From assembly GCA_010909165.1 (NCBI GenBank), contig MU008191.1:186001-250000 (forward strand): a stretch of DNA of 64,000 nucleotides, given 5' to 3'. The stretch's first letter is position 1, and each line of letters opens with the position of its first letter. The translations under genes were made by a program, and so were the position numbers. The notes under the pieces were generated by a model. The model had not been told where the DNA came from. It worked only from the letters and a program-made list of their open reading frames with translations, and ran no database searches. The DNA comes from Anthoceros angustus (Eukaryota; Streptophyta; Anthocerotopsida; Anthocerotales; Anthocerotaceae). Positions 9,500 through 19,378 of the stretch are shown here, in pieces.

Positions 9500-12400
9500 G
9501 TGGAGAAGGAATCAAGGGATGGGAACCAGAGTGAATCGCGTGATGATGGCCAGCTCCATAATGCTGTTCAGCAGGTGGGCCTCATGGTGGAACGAGGATC
9601 ATATGTTCCTTTATCGCTCTTGCATGGTGTTCTCAAAGACTGCAATACGGAAAAAGATCTGGATCTTGGGAGGAGCGTTCATGCTCTTACTTGCAAGAGT
9701 GGGTACGAGTCAAGTGCGTTCTTGGCCAACGACCTTATTCGTATGTATGTTTCGCATGGAAGATTGCAGGAAGCAATGCAGCTGTTCGACAAATTGCTTG
9801 CACCAGACACTTTCTTATGGTCCTCCATCATTTTGGCTCATGCTGATCACGGACAGCCTGGACTTGCTTTGCAGCTTTTTAGACAGATGCAGCAGTCGGC
9901 TACCAAGCCAAACAAGTATGTCTTTGTTGCTGTCCTCAAAGCATGTGGACATGCAACGGATTTGGCATTCGGCAGACAAGTCCACGCTGATGTTCTGGAT
10001 ACCATGGGTGAGCCTAATGTGTACGTTGCCAGCAGTCTGGTGGACATGTATACCAAATGCGGCAGCTTAGGAGATGCTCGCAAAGTTTTTGATAGCTTAA
10101 CTGTAAAGGACGTGGTGCTGTGGAATGCTATGATGGCAGCATATGCTAAGAATGGGCTTTATCAAGAAGCTCTAGATCTCTTCGCCAGCATGCAACAGAA
10201 GGGCATCACTTCAGTTGATCGAGTTACACTCGTCTGCCTTCTGAAAGCTTGCTCTGGCATTGGAGATCTGCAGCAGGGTAAGGAGTTTCATCGCTGGATT
10301 CAGGAAATGGGATTGGAAGCTGATGTTGTCCTTGGTAGCTGTCTGGTGGACATGTACTCAAAATGTGGAAGCCTGGAGGATGCACGCAGGGTGTTCGATA
10401 AGTTGGCCAAGAAAGATGTTGTGACGTGGAATGCAATGCTTGGAGGGTATGCTCTGCACGGATTTGGTCAAGAATGCCTTAGTCTATACACAATTATGCA
10501 ACAGTTGGGTGTCAGTTCATCAAACCGTGTGACATTTGTGTGCCTTCTGAAAGCTTGCTCCAACGCTCAAGACTTATGTCAGGGCAAGAAGCTTCATGCT
10601 GAGATTCAGGAACGAGGACTGGAAAGTGATGTTATCATTGGAAACTGCCTCATTGATATGTATGCAAAATGTAGCAGCCTAGAAGATGCGCGTACACTGT
10701 TTGACGGATTGCCAATGAGAGATGTAGTGTCATGGAACGTGATGCTTTCGGGGTATGCTCAGCATGGGCTTGGTCAAGAGGCTTTGACTCTATATGAAAG
10801 TCTGCAGCAGGAGGCCATCGCTTCTGTGGATCATCTTACGTTTGCCTACCTGCTAAAAGCATGTGCTAATGTTAGTTCTCTACATCGAGGAAGGCAGGTT
10901 CATTCCCAGATTCTGGGCCGAAGACTGGAAGCTGATATTATAATTGGCAACTCTCTGGTGGACATGTATGCCAAGTGTGGGAGTCTAGAGGATGCTTGCA
11001 GTGTATTTGACAAGTTGACGGTGAAAGATGTGGTCACGTGGAATGCCATGCTGGCCGGATATGTGCAGCATGGGCTTGCTCAAGAAACGCTTGGCCTGTA
11101 TGCAAGTATGCAACAGGAGTGCTCCTTGCCAGCAAATCAGGTCACGTTTGTGGCCCTCCTAAAAGCGTGTGCAAGCATTGGAGCTTTACATCAGGGCAAG
11201 GAGTTTCACTTCCAAATTCAGGAAAGAGGACTGGACAGTGACTTGGTGATTTGCAACAGCTTGGTGTTCATGTATGCAAAATGTGGCAGCTTAGAGGATG
11301 CACGCACAGTGTTTGACCGTGTTCCCAGAAAAGATTTGGTGACCTGGAATGCCATGATCACAGGCTATGCTCAGCATGGCATGGGCAGCGAAGCTCTTGC
11401 CGTCTATTCAAGGATGCAGCAGGAGGGCATCACCCCAGCTGATCATATCACGCTTTCTGCCCTTTTAAAGGCGTGTGCCAGCATCAGAGACGTACACCAG
11501 GGAAAGCAGCTCCATCTTGATATGGAGTCCAAAGGGTTGGTCAATTTGGTTACTGGGAACTGTCTCGTGGATATGTATGCAAAATGTGGAAGCTTGGAGG
11601 ATGCTCGAAGTGTGTTTGATAGACTAACCACCAAAGATGTGGTGTCGTGGAATGCTATGCTTGCAGGTTATGCTCAGCATGAGCTTGGTCGAGAAGCTCT
11701 TAGTCTTTATGCGGTTATGCATCAGGAAGGCATCATACAAGCCAATCATGTCACATTTGTCTGCGTTCTGAAAGCATGCACGAGCCTAGGAGCTTTGCAT
11801 GAAGGCAAGAAGCTTCACACCGAGATTCAGAGCAGCGGACTGCAAGATGATATTGTCATTGGCAACTGCCTTGTGGACATGTATGCAAAGTGTGGGAGCT
11901 TAGAAGATGCTCGAAGGGTGTTTGACAGGATGCCAATTAGAGATGTGGTGACATGGACTGCCATGATCTCTGGCTATGCTGACCATGGGGTTGGCAAAGA
12001 ATCTCTAGCTCTTTATGACAGGATGCAAGAGGAGGGTATCACACCAACTGATCATATTGCGCTTGCCTGCCTTTTGAGAGCATGTGCCAGTGTTGGAGCC
12101 TTACCTCAGGGTAAGGAGCTTCATTCCCAAATAACAGGTCAAGGATTAGAAAAGGATGCGGTTATTGGCAACTGCCTCATGGACATGTATGCAAAATGTG
12201 GCAGCTTAGAGGATGCTCGGAGGGTATTTGAGAGACTGACCACCAAAGATATAGTGACTTGGAATGTTATGATCCGAGGATATGCTCAACATGGGCCTGG
12301 TCAGGAAGCCCTTGCTCTCTATGCAAGGATGCAAGTGGAGGGGAATACTCCTCCTGACCATATTACATTTGCTTGCCTCTTGAAAGCTTGTGCCAGTATT

Positions 12401-13144
12401 GGAACTCTACATAAAGGAGAGCAGCTCCATGCCCAGATTCAGGACTTGGGACTGGAAGCTGATGTGGTTGTTGGCAGCAGCCTGGTGGATATGTATGCAA
12501 AATGCGGGAGCTTACAGGATGCCTGCAAAGTTTTTGAAAGATTGCCCAGAAGAGACATTGTCACTTGGAATGCCATGATTGCTGGATATGCGCAGCATGG
12601 GTGCTGTCCAGAGGCCCTCCAATGCTACGAGAAAATGCAGGAGGTGGGTGTGAAGCCAGATCAAGTTACATTTCTCTCACTTCTTTCTGCTTGCAGCCAT
12701 GCTGGGCTCGTCGACAAAGGCGTTGGATACTTTGCATCCATGAGCAGGGATCATGGGCTAACTCCAGACATTCAGCATTACGTCAGCATGGTAGACTTGT
12801 ATGGCCGTGCAGGATGCTTCACACCGTTACGAGATTTGTTGTCAAAAATGCCAGTGCAGCCTGATCTGGCCATGTGCTTGTGCTTGCTCGGTGCTTGTCG
12901 GAAGCATGGCAATGTAGAGCTGGGTGAAGAAGCCTTTTACTTTGCAGTTCGTCTGCAGCCGACACATGCTGCTTCATATATGTTAATGTCACAGATCTAC
13001 TCTGATGCTGGTCTTTTGGAACACGCACTAGAGGTGCATGTTTTGAGACAAGCTGAAGGTGCATGGAAGAAGCAAGGCAAGAGCTGGATTGAGTGTGAGC
13101 AGCAAGTTCAGACTTTTGTGGTAGGGGATCACGAGTTCCCATAG
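9500..13144 (+). CDS. long PLS-class PPR protein, ten PLS triplets, truncated E+
   Basis: A 1214-codon intronless frame coding for a very long pentatricopeptide repeat protein. I count ten consecutive P-L-S triplets of about 101 residues, the inner ones nearly alike (DMYAKCGSLEDARRVFDR, TKDVVSWNAMLAGYAQH, LLKACASIGALHQGK), then the terminal SACSHAGLVDKG repeat and the E motif (ASYMLMSQIYSDAGLLEHAL). The E+ motif breaks off: after FVVGDHEFP a stop follows, where the neighbour continues for about 40 more residues. The expected role is organelle RNA binding. The first codon shown is GTG; the frame is open back to a stop at 9461-9463, and the first in-frame ATG is at 9584, at LMVERGSY. Starting there would leave no targeting peptide, so an upstream exon (perhaps from the ATG at 9223) is likely. 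The repeat number is about twice that of the 784-residue neighbour, pointing to internal tandem growth. Confidence 0.87.
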   Translation: MEKESRDGNQSESRDDGQLHNAVQQVGLMVERGSYVPLSLLHGVLKDCNTEKDLDLGRSVHALTCKSGYESSAFLANDLIRMYVSHGRLQEAMQLFDKLLAPDTFLWSSIILAHADHGQPGLALQLFRQMQQSATKPNKYVFVAVLKACGHATDLAFGRQVHADVLDTMGEPNVYVASSLVDMYTKCGSLGDARKVFDSLTVKDVVLWNAMMAAYAKNGLYQEALDLFASMQQKGITSVDRVTLVCLLKACSGIGDLQQGKEFHRWIQEMGLEADVVLGSCLVDMYSKCGSLEDARRVFDKLAKKDVVTWNAMLGGYALHGFGQECLSLYTIMQQLGVSSSNRVTFVCLLKACSNAQDLCQGKKLHAEIQERGLESDVIIGNCLIDMYAKCSSLEDARTLFDGLPMRDVVSWNVMLSGYAQHGLGQEALTLYESLQQEAIASVDHLTFAYLLKACANVSSLHRGRQVHSQILGRRLEADIIIGNSLVDMYAKCGSLEDACSVFDKLTVKDVVTWNAMLAGYVQHGLAQETLGLYASMQQECSLPANQVTFVALLKACASIGALHQGKEFHFQIQERGLDSDLVICNSLVFMYAKCGSLEDARTVFDRVPRKDLVTWNAMITGYAQHGMGSEALAVYSRMQQEGITPADHITLSALLKACASIRDVHQGKQLHLDMESKGLVNLVTGNCLVDMYAKCGSLEDARSVFDRLTTKDVVSWNAMLAGYAQHELGREALSLYAVMHQEGIIQANHVTFVCVLKACTSLGALHEGKKLHTEIQSSGLQDDIVIGNCLVDMYAKCGSLEDARRVFDRMPIRDVVTWTAMISGYADHGVGKESLALYDRMQEEGITPTDHIALACLLRACASVGALPQGKELHSQITGQGLEKDAVIGNCLMDMYAKCGSLEDARRVFERLTTKDIVTWNVMIRGYAQHGPGQEALALYARMQVEGNTPPDHITFACLLKACASIGTLHKGEQLHAQIQDLGLEADVVVGSSLVDMYAKCGSLQDACKVFERLPRRDIVTWNAMIAGYAQHGCCPEALQCYEKMQEVGVKPDQVTFLSLLSACSHAGLVDKGVGYFASMSRDHGLTPDIQHYVSMVDLYGRAGCFTPLRDLLSKMPVQPDLAMCLCLLGACRKHGNVELGEEAFYFAVRLQPTHAASYMLMSQIYSDAGLLEHALEVHVLRQAEGAWKKQGKSWIECEQQVQTFVVGDHEFP

Positions 13145-13705
13145 CGTTAACTGCTATGTATGTCACACCTTATATAAGGTTAGGTTGGGGCTGTTACGGA
13201 AAATGATAAGTTGTGTTTTAAGCCTAAGAGCAGGAAGGCACCTCCTGATGTAGACAGGCTCACTGGCCAGAAGATAAGAAATGAGAGGATTGTTGATTAC
13301 TGACCTGCATTGAAACGTGTTACACCCAGCAGCGTAAGTCAGGACATAAATCGCGCATGTCATAGTGTGCAAAGAAACTTCTGGAGATCAAATCTTTTTC
13401 ATTTTACAAGACTGTAGCTACCGTACCCCCGAGTGGTGGCTCAACAGTGTAATGTAGAAATAATTATTTTTAAAAAATATATAGGTTCAACATCTATATT
13501 TATATTTTAATAACTGAATATTTCTAATGATTTATTAAATTTTTAACATTTACTAAAATATATTTTATAATTATCAAAACATTTCCACCCTTTTAGATCC
13601 CACCCCACGTACCATACCTCCCTATTCCTCCATCACTTAATTTCTATTTTCTCTTCTCCATGTCCCATACCCATCCCAATCCCCCTCCCCTATCCACACT
13701 TCTTG
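13145..13705. other. intergenic, AT-rich
   Basis: Downstream of the long PPR gene. From about 13440 to 13580 the sequence is strongly AT-rich with runs such as TTTTTAAAAAATATATAGG. No gene is seen. Confidence 0.5.
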
Positions 13706-13845
13706 TATTCCCCCCTCACCCCTTCCCTATCCACACTTCCTGTATTCCCCCCTCACCCCTTCCCTATCCACACTTCATGTATTCCCCCCTCACCCCTTCC
13801 CTATCCACACTTCCTGTATTCCCCCCTCACCCCTTCCCTATTCTC
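13706..13845. repeat. 37-bp pyrimidine-rich minisatellite
   Basis: Units start at 13706, 13743, 13780 and 13817, each reading TATTCCCCCCTCACCCCTTC and on to ACTTCCTG or a one-base variant. The last is incomplete, and a degenerate piece precedes the first. The plus strand is almost pure C/T. The unit is not a multiple of three, so the proline-rich frames across it are not genes. Confidence 0.9.
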
Positions 13846-14290
13846 ACTGCTGAAGTGGCCAAGGCCCTCTTGGACTATGATCACCCCAAGCTCCTAGATA
13901 TTGTCTTATCTAAGATTTACCACTTCTGGGGTCCTGCCCCCTGCCTGGAGGAAGTCCTCGGCTTTCCCCATGCACAAAAAAGGGGATGTCTTACTCACAA
14001 ATAACTATAGGGTGGTAAATCTTTCACAAGATCTTCGCTAAGTGCATAGAAATACAAATCCGAGATGAGCAACTGCAAGGCCCAAATACCTATCAAGTAG
14101 GGTTTTGGGCAGACATGAACTACCAAGACTATGTTCTAGCACTCCATACCATCATCCAGGCAAGTAAGGCAGCTTCCCCCTCTCTTCATCTCTATTTCGT
14201 TGACTTTCACAAGGCATTTGATACTGTGCCAAGATAGAAGCTTTGGGCTACTACACAGTACCCCAGGGAGTTCAGGTGTCACCTACCTTG
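13846..14290 (+). mobile_element. LINE (non-LTR) reverse transcriptase relic
   Basis: Stop- and frameshift-ridden coding with the order of motifs seen in LINE reverse transcriptases: HKKGDVLLTNNYRVVN near 13970-14020 (the KKGD..NYR block), then in other frames IFAKCIEIQIRDEQLQGPNT and YVLALHTIIQ, then LYFVDFHKAFDTVPR at about 14190-14237, the conserved FVDF-KAFDTV block. A stop follows directly. The catalytic FADD-type block is missing, so only a 5' piece of the domain remains and the element is dead. It abuts the pyrimidine-rich minisatellite. Confidence 0.7.
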
Positions 14291-14934
14291 ATTAGAGCCG
14301 CGCAACTAGCCTACCACATCAATAGCATACCACAAGCTTCATCATCAGGTTTGCGAGATGAGAGGCGGTTGGTGGGCATGATTTGTTTGTTTTCGTTTAT
14401 GTTGCAAGAAACTGATCATGTACGTGGTAAGAAGTTAAGGGATTGGTTGAGGGTTAAGGATTTATCCTAATATGCGTGTTTTGCTATTATGTGTAGTTGA
14501 TCCCAAAGAACATGATCATAAAGACAAGATACTAGAATTGCAAGCAGCTTTGGAGGTTGTCTCAGCAAGACTGAAGAAAACTGAGAAAAAGGAATAGAGG
14601 CTGACTAGTGCAGCCGAAATCACTAAATCACTACATCAAAGGGTTGTACATGTTGCAACCAAGCTACAATTGCCAGATGACTAATCTTCTCTGAACCCTT
14701 TAATATGTTTAGCTCTTTTCATTCCAGGATCTGTGCTTGGATCAAATTTCCGCTTTTTGGAGCTTAATGCCAAATTTTTGCTAATTCGTACAACAATTGT
14801 TGGTAATGAATTTGTTTTGATTGTCTCTCGTGCATCAATCTGCAACAAGTTAACTCACCAAATCACAACAGCATAAAAAACCTAAGACACCATGCACAAA
14901 AGCTCAAATACCATAATAAACAAAAAAAAAAATC
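14291..14934. other. intergenic, possible element debris
   Basis: Between the LINE relic and the 341-residue ORF. A short plus-strand frame at about 14495-14600 reads HKDKILELQAALEVVSARLK, a possible coiled coil, ending at a stop. I do not recognise it. The stretch 14870-14940 is A-rich. Confidence 0.4.
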
Positions 14935-15960
14935 TCATACATGTGTTGTCATTACTGGATTGTTTAAGCAGGTTCTGTGCATGACTCTCCGATCCAATGG
15001 AGGAGGTAGCTTTGGCGCAGTGGCAACGACAGTCTCCATGTCTCCTATTTCCGCAACCGGAGATATGTCGGCCAGCCTATCGTACTTCGCGATCAGAGGA
15101 CATGGCACCGGTACTAGTGATACTATTTCATTGGCCACAATGTGTGCATGAGCCTCTACCTTGTTGAGTGAGAGAGCACTCATCCTTTTGGCAATGTCCT
15201 CCTTACATTTCTTTACATCCCATAAGGCTTCCATGTTTTCCACCCCGTGGGCCAAAGCCCAAGTTGTCTCTTCTGGTGTTGGGATTTTTTCCCATTTCAG
15301 CAGAAACTGGCGTTGGAATTCAACAGCTCCAGCTTTGCCAAGTGGGTTCGACCTAGTGAATTGGTATTTCTCAATTTCTGCCTCCACTTTGCCTTTTAGT
15401 TGTTGCATTGTTGGCCAACTGCCATTTCCTTGGTTCAGCAATTGCACACCAGTTTCAACCCATTCTGTCCATATTTTTTCATCCACATCTAGTGGACGCA
15501 ATGCATGGGCATGATCGTAGTTGCCTTTTGCTTTGACTTGTTTCGCAGCCAACTTCATTTTCTTACCAACATAGCGAATTCTCGCTCTACAGCATTTTAA
15601 GAAATGGACTCCAATGTAATTGCGATTAGTAATGGTTGGAAATTCAGCAGCCACTTGATTTATGAGTTTTTCCCGCAACTGGGTATCATGCTTTGACCAG
15701 GGTAGCAGGAAAGTGAGCTTCAAAACTGTAAGCTCCATGATCCTCCTTTGGAAATCTCGCTTTTTATTTCCACTGAGCTCGCCCACCACATTGTTGGTTA
15801 GATCATCCAATATCCATGACATTTCAAAGCTAGAAATTGTGTTAGTTGCTGCTTGTACAGCTGGAGCCCCATGCAACTTTATCAGACATATAACTACATC
15901 TTCCAAGTCAAGTGGTCTCAGAATTTCTGCTAGAGCCAGTACCTTAGAACCTTTCCCCAT
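14935..15960 (-). CDS. hypothetical protein, 341 residues, unrecognised
   Basis: A clean ATG-to-stop frame of 341 codons on the minus strand. I do not recognise the family. The protein is mostly soluble: no signal peptide and no membrane segment, a basic middle (YVGKKMKLAAKQVKAKGNYD), repeated Trp-containing helices (KIWTEWVETGVQLLNQGNG) and a proline-rich end (APKLPPPLDRRVMH). It sits alone in AT-rich, repeat-bearing DNA beside a LINE relic and a tandem duplication, so it may be an accessory protein captured from, or encoded by, a mobile element. No integrase, transposase or reverse-transcriptase motif is seen. Its length and unbroken state argue that it is a real coding sequence or a recent insertion. 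Confidence 0.55.
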   Translation of the reverse strand: MGKGSKVLALAEILRPLDLEDVVICLIKLHGAPAVQAATNTISSFEMSWILDDLTNNVVGELSGNKKRDFQRRIMELTVLKLTFLLPWSKHDTQLREKLINQVAAEFPTITNRNYIGVHFLKCCRARIRYVGKKMKLAAKQVKAKGNYDHAHALRPLDVDEKIWTEWVETGVQLLNQGNGSWPTMQQLKGKVEAEIEKYQFTRSNPLGKAGAVEFQRQFLLKWEKIPTPEETTWALAHGVENMEALWDVKKCKEDIAKRMSALSLNKVEAHAHIVANEIVSLVPVPCPLIAKYDRLADISPVAEIGDMETVVATAPKLPPPLDRRVMHRTCLNNPVMTTHV

Positions 15961-16061
15961 CTCTTAAGAAGTATCCAAAATGATATCTTTTGAAATTACC
16001 GATATTATTAAAAGTATTATAACACTATCCCCTCACACGGGCTGATTAGCCAGGTTCAAAT

Positions 16062-16290
16062 ATTAGTAAAGAGATATGTATAGTTGGCTCGGCCTTGGCT
16101 GGTGGAACTTCACTATAGAAATATAGCTAGAGGGACATGTATAGCTACCTCTTCCTTAGATAGTGGAGCATGTGATTATTAGTAAAAAGATATGTATAGT
16201 TGGCTCATCCTTGGCATGTGGAACTTCACTATAGAGATATAGCTAGAGGGACATATAAAGATACCTCTTGCTTGGATAGTGGAGCTTGAT
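16062..16290. repeat. 116-bp tandem duplication with a third partial copy
   Basis: Two diverged copies begin ATTAGTAAA at 16062 and 16178. Both contain GATATGTATAGTTGGCTC and ATATAGCTAGAGGGACAT. A shorter, weaker third copy follows at about 16318-16375. No coding is apparent. Confidence 0.8.
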
Positions 16291-16762
16291 TATAATAAAT
16301 TTATAATGCATGGGGCCTATACATATAGTTGCTTCATCCTTGGACATTGGAGCTTCGTAATAAAGATAAAGTATCTAGAACTAGGATTACATAAAACATG
16401 GTATTGATTTCAATAAATATTGAAAACCAGCTCAAATTGAGTAGTTTTGGACGAGACACCGAGAGGCTCTCGGTTAGAAATGAGCTCAGTGGAGACCTGG
16501 CTCTCAGCTAAAAAGTTTTGGAGAGGCCCGGATGACCCGGCTCTCAGCTAAAAAGTTTGGAGAAGTGGAGATGAGCCTCCTTGGCTGGTTGGCTGTAGGT
16601 GCCTTCCTGATTTTGGAGCGAGAGGCTCCAAAATCTTTGGAGAAGTTGAAATGAGCCTTCCTGGCTGCTTGCCTTTGGGTGTTGGCCTCTGTTTTTGCGT
16701 TTCCGCTCCGATCAGGTTCCGCGTGCCTCCTTGGGTGTTGGATGTCCGGTTGCGTGCACCTT

Positions 16763-16865
16763 GCCTCTTTGGGTGTTGGCCTCTTCGGGTGTTGGCCTCT
16801 TTGGGTGTTGGCCTCTTTGGGTGTTGGCCTCTTTGGGTGTTGGCCTATTTGGGTGTTGGCCTCTG
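16763..16865. repeat. 16-bp tandem repeat, six copies
   Basis: The unit GCCTCTTTGGGTGTTG is repeated about six times with single-base variants (CTTC, CTAT). Looser copies lie upstream from about 16670. The frames through it only look like proteins (GVGLFGCWPLWVLAS) because of the repeat. Confidence 0.9.
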
Positions 16866-17880
16866 CGGTTCCGCTCTGGTTATGTCCCTCGCGCATCTTC
16901 ATGTGCTGGTCTCCGTTTTGTGGCATGCTCGCTGTTCATGTCCCTCGGTACGGCCCTTGGTTGTAAATTTGTCTTCCGGTTCCCCTCTCCTCATGTCCCT
17001 CGCTGCGGGACTTGGTTCTGAATTTCGTTTCGTGTAAAGTCTTGATTTGCACAAAGCCATAAATCATGCTTTGAATGTGTAGTCCCATTTTGCATAAAAC
17101 TCCATATGCTACAAGATATTGGAAGTACTTAATCCCATTTTATGGGCCCGCAAAACTCCCACAAAGATGGACGTGGGGGCATGTTCGGGGATGGCTTGCT
17201 AGCTCCACACCCGCGCGGGGAAGCCTAGTCAAAAGCTTACCAGGTGGATACGGAAACATGACGATGTTGTGGCATAGAGCTAACGGGGAGTAAAGGCATA
17301 GAAACATCCAACGTCTTTTTCGTCGTGCAGCAGCGTGCATCGGAGTGGCTAAGGCCGTGATGGGACATACCAAAAGGATGAGGTGAGTAAAGCAAAGCAG
17401 CGTGCATCGAAGAGACATCCTCCCATATCAATCATACGCCTCCCAGCTTCACATGCTTCTCGTCCATCTTTCAAACGCCCGCATGCTACTTTACTAGTAA
17501 AATAACAATATTCTACTGCTGCAAGCTTTAGGCCAAAAGCAAGACCAATGGCGTCCGCCGCCTTGCGCTTTTCCCGCAAACACTCACATGGCTGTCATGT
17601 CTCATGTCGGAAAGGCCAAGGCTTGTCCATACACTAACTCAGTTCAGTTGTGGGCGTTTGCTGGATGGTTTCCGAGGTGCGTCGCTGTTTTGCTTTCCAA
17701 AATGTCTCACTCGCGGCCACAAAATCCACATCTCCTCCTTCACATTTACGCTGCATTAGTACGTTGCTTAACGTAAGGGAAGTTTGAATGAAGCCCCACA
17801 CGTGAGCCTCCCGCTTCGCTAACGTGCACGGGTACAGGAATTAGCGTCGACACATGACCCCTGTCGTCCCTTCACGCAGC

Positions 17881-19378
17881 CGGCATTATGGGTGTTCAAA
17901 CTGGCCGAGGCCGAGTCGCGACCGGTGTAATGTGCGTGTTGCGGAGTCGACTGTCGACTTGGGCGTTGGGGTTTCGCCGTTCCCGTTTCGCCGCCTTCCA
18001 GTACGGCCACGGCCGGGAGGACGGACGTCGAGGGGGCCCGGGCCCGGGTCTGGCAGCCTACCTTTTTGCCCGCCCCTGTTGGCTGGCGCCCTCTGCCTGT
18101 GAGCATATATTTTTTCTTCCCGTTGGCGCAGTTTCGAAATTTGAGCAAGCGAGGGACGCCAACGCACAGGCCCACACCGCGCGGGCCTCCCGGTGGGAGC
18201 GCATTCATGTCCGGATTGCCATTTATTTATGCGGGCGCAGGAAGAGGGAGCCCCAAGGCGCGGGTGGCATCCCGGGCCCCGAGGGCTGGGAACTGTCCCC
18301 GTAAAGGAAGGCGATGGCGTTCCGTTATCGCGCGCCGTACACCTCGCGGCGAAACCCCGTTTCGCCGCGGCAGGACGGACGGGCGGGCGCTCGGACGGAA
18401 GGCCGTGGGCTGTCCGTCCGTCGCCCATCATGGAATGCGGTCCTCTGACGGGCCTGGCCTGGCCTGCGCCTGCGCCTGCGCCTGCGCCTGCGCCTGGGCC
18501 TGGGCCTGGGCCTGGGCCTGGGCCTGGGCCTGGGCCTGCTCCTGCGTGCCTGGCTGGTGGTGGCTCCACAGACGAGCCTGCAGCGTGCTGCAGCAGGAGC
18601 GGCAGAGGCAGAGGCAGAGGCAGAGGCGGACGCGGACGCAGAAGAAGCATTGTCTGTTGGGCGCCGGTTTCGGTGGTTGGTTGCTCGCCCCGCTGCCTTC
18701 AGAGCTTCCACAGCTTTCAGTGCTTTCACCAGCCCTTTCGCTGGCGCCTCAGTGCCATCATCAGTGCGTCGTTTGTGTCTGTGTGAAAGAGATGAGTGAT
18801 GCAGAGGGCGGTGGGTGCATCTTAGTGTAGGATAGGGAAGGAAGTTGGAGTGTAGCATTGTCCTGTCGCTCTCGCTCTCCCTGCCCCTTCTTATTCTCTC
18901 TGCTGCTGCCCCTTCTGCCATGGCGGGCCTTCTCTGGCCATTGCTGTTGCCAAGAGTCGTTCCCCGCTTGAAAGAACGGGTGGCAGCTGACGGCCGCCGT
19001 CCGTGACGCTCCATGGAATGTTAACTGCCTGAGACAGCGATTGCAACAAGAAGAGGAAGAAAAGAAGTTACGGGCAGCTAGGCAACAAGAACAAGAAGAG
19101 GAGGAAGAGGAGGAGGAGGAGGAGGAGGAGGAGGTGGAGGAGGAGGATTGGGAGGAGCAGCTGGAGGAAGCATGTCAGGGAGGCAAGTTGTGGAACTGGA
19201 ACATGTGATGCTATAGCCTGATGACATGATGTGGAGTGGTGGTGGTGGAAATGGGTGGTGGGGAAGGAGGAGGGGCAAAGAATGAGGCAGGGGGAATTGA
19301 TGAGCTGGGCAGTGAAGCTTGCACAAGACTGTTTGCCGCCATCGCCATAGGGGCAGGCGTGGCGGAGCCTTGATCATC
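17881..19378. other. GC-rich region upstream of the receptor-like kinase
   Basis: Very GC-rich DNA, probably the promoter and 5' leader of the kinase gene. It contains a hexamer array at 18459-18545 (GCCTGC then GCCTGG units), a GGCAGA run at 18601-18634, and a GAG/GAA purine tract at about 19085-19150. The purine tract lies in a plus-strand frame, open from about 18972 to 19207, reading poly-Glu; without an ATG or homology I do not call it. An upstream first exon for the kinase may lie here. Confidence 0.45.
18459..18545. repeat. GCCTGC/GCCTGG hexanucleotide array
   Basis: About six GCCTGC units pass into about seven GCCTGG units. The minus strand gives a Pro/Gly/Ala repeat frame that I regard as low complexity. 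Confidence 0.9.

Larger units (their letters stand above)
15961..17880. other. intergenic, repeats, no gene
   Basis: Only repeated and low-complexity DNA is recognised, with the 116-bp and 16-bp repeats listed separately. Around 16440-16700 the phrase CTCTCAGCTAAAAAGTTT and variants of TTTGGAGAAG recur, suggesting old duplications. No coding region can be supported. Confidence 0.5.

Noticed and set aside
13660-14004. 114-codon proline-rich ORF
   Set aside because: It is the 37-bp minisatellite read into the LINE relic; the repeat length is not a multiple of three.
17886-18650. 254-codon Pro/Gly/Ala-rich frames on both strands
   Set aside because: They translate the hexamer array and GC-rich DNA; no ATG-linked homology.
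18972-19207. Poly-glutamate frame upstream of the receptor-like kinase
   Set aside because: It comes from a GAG/GAA purine tract without an ATG or conserved flanks; better explained as leader or promoter sequence.
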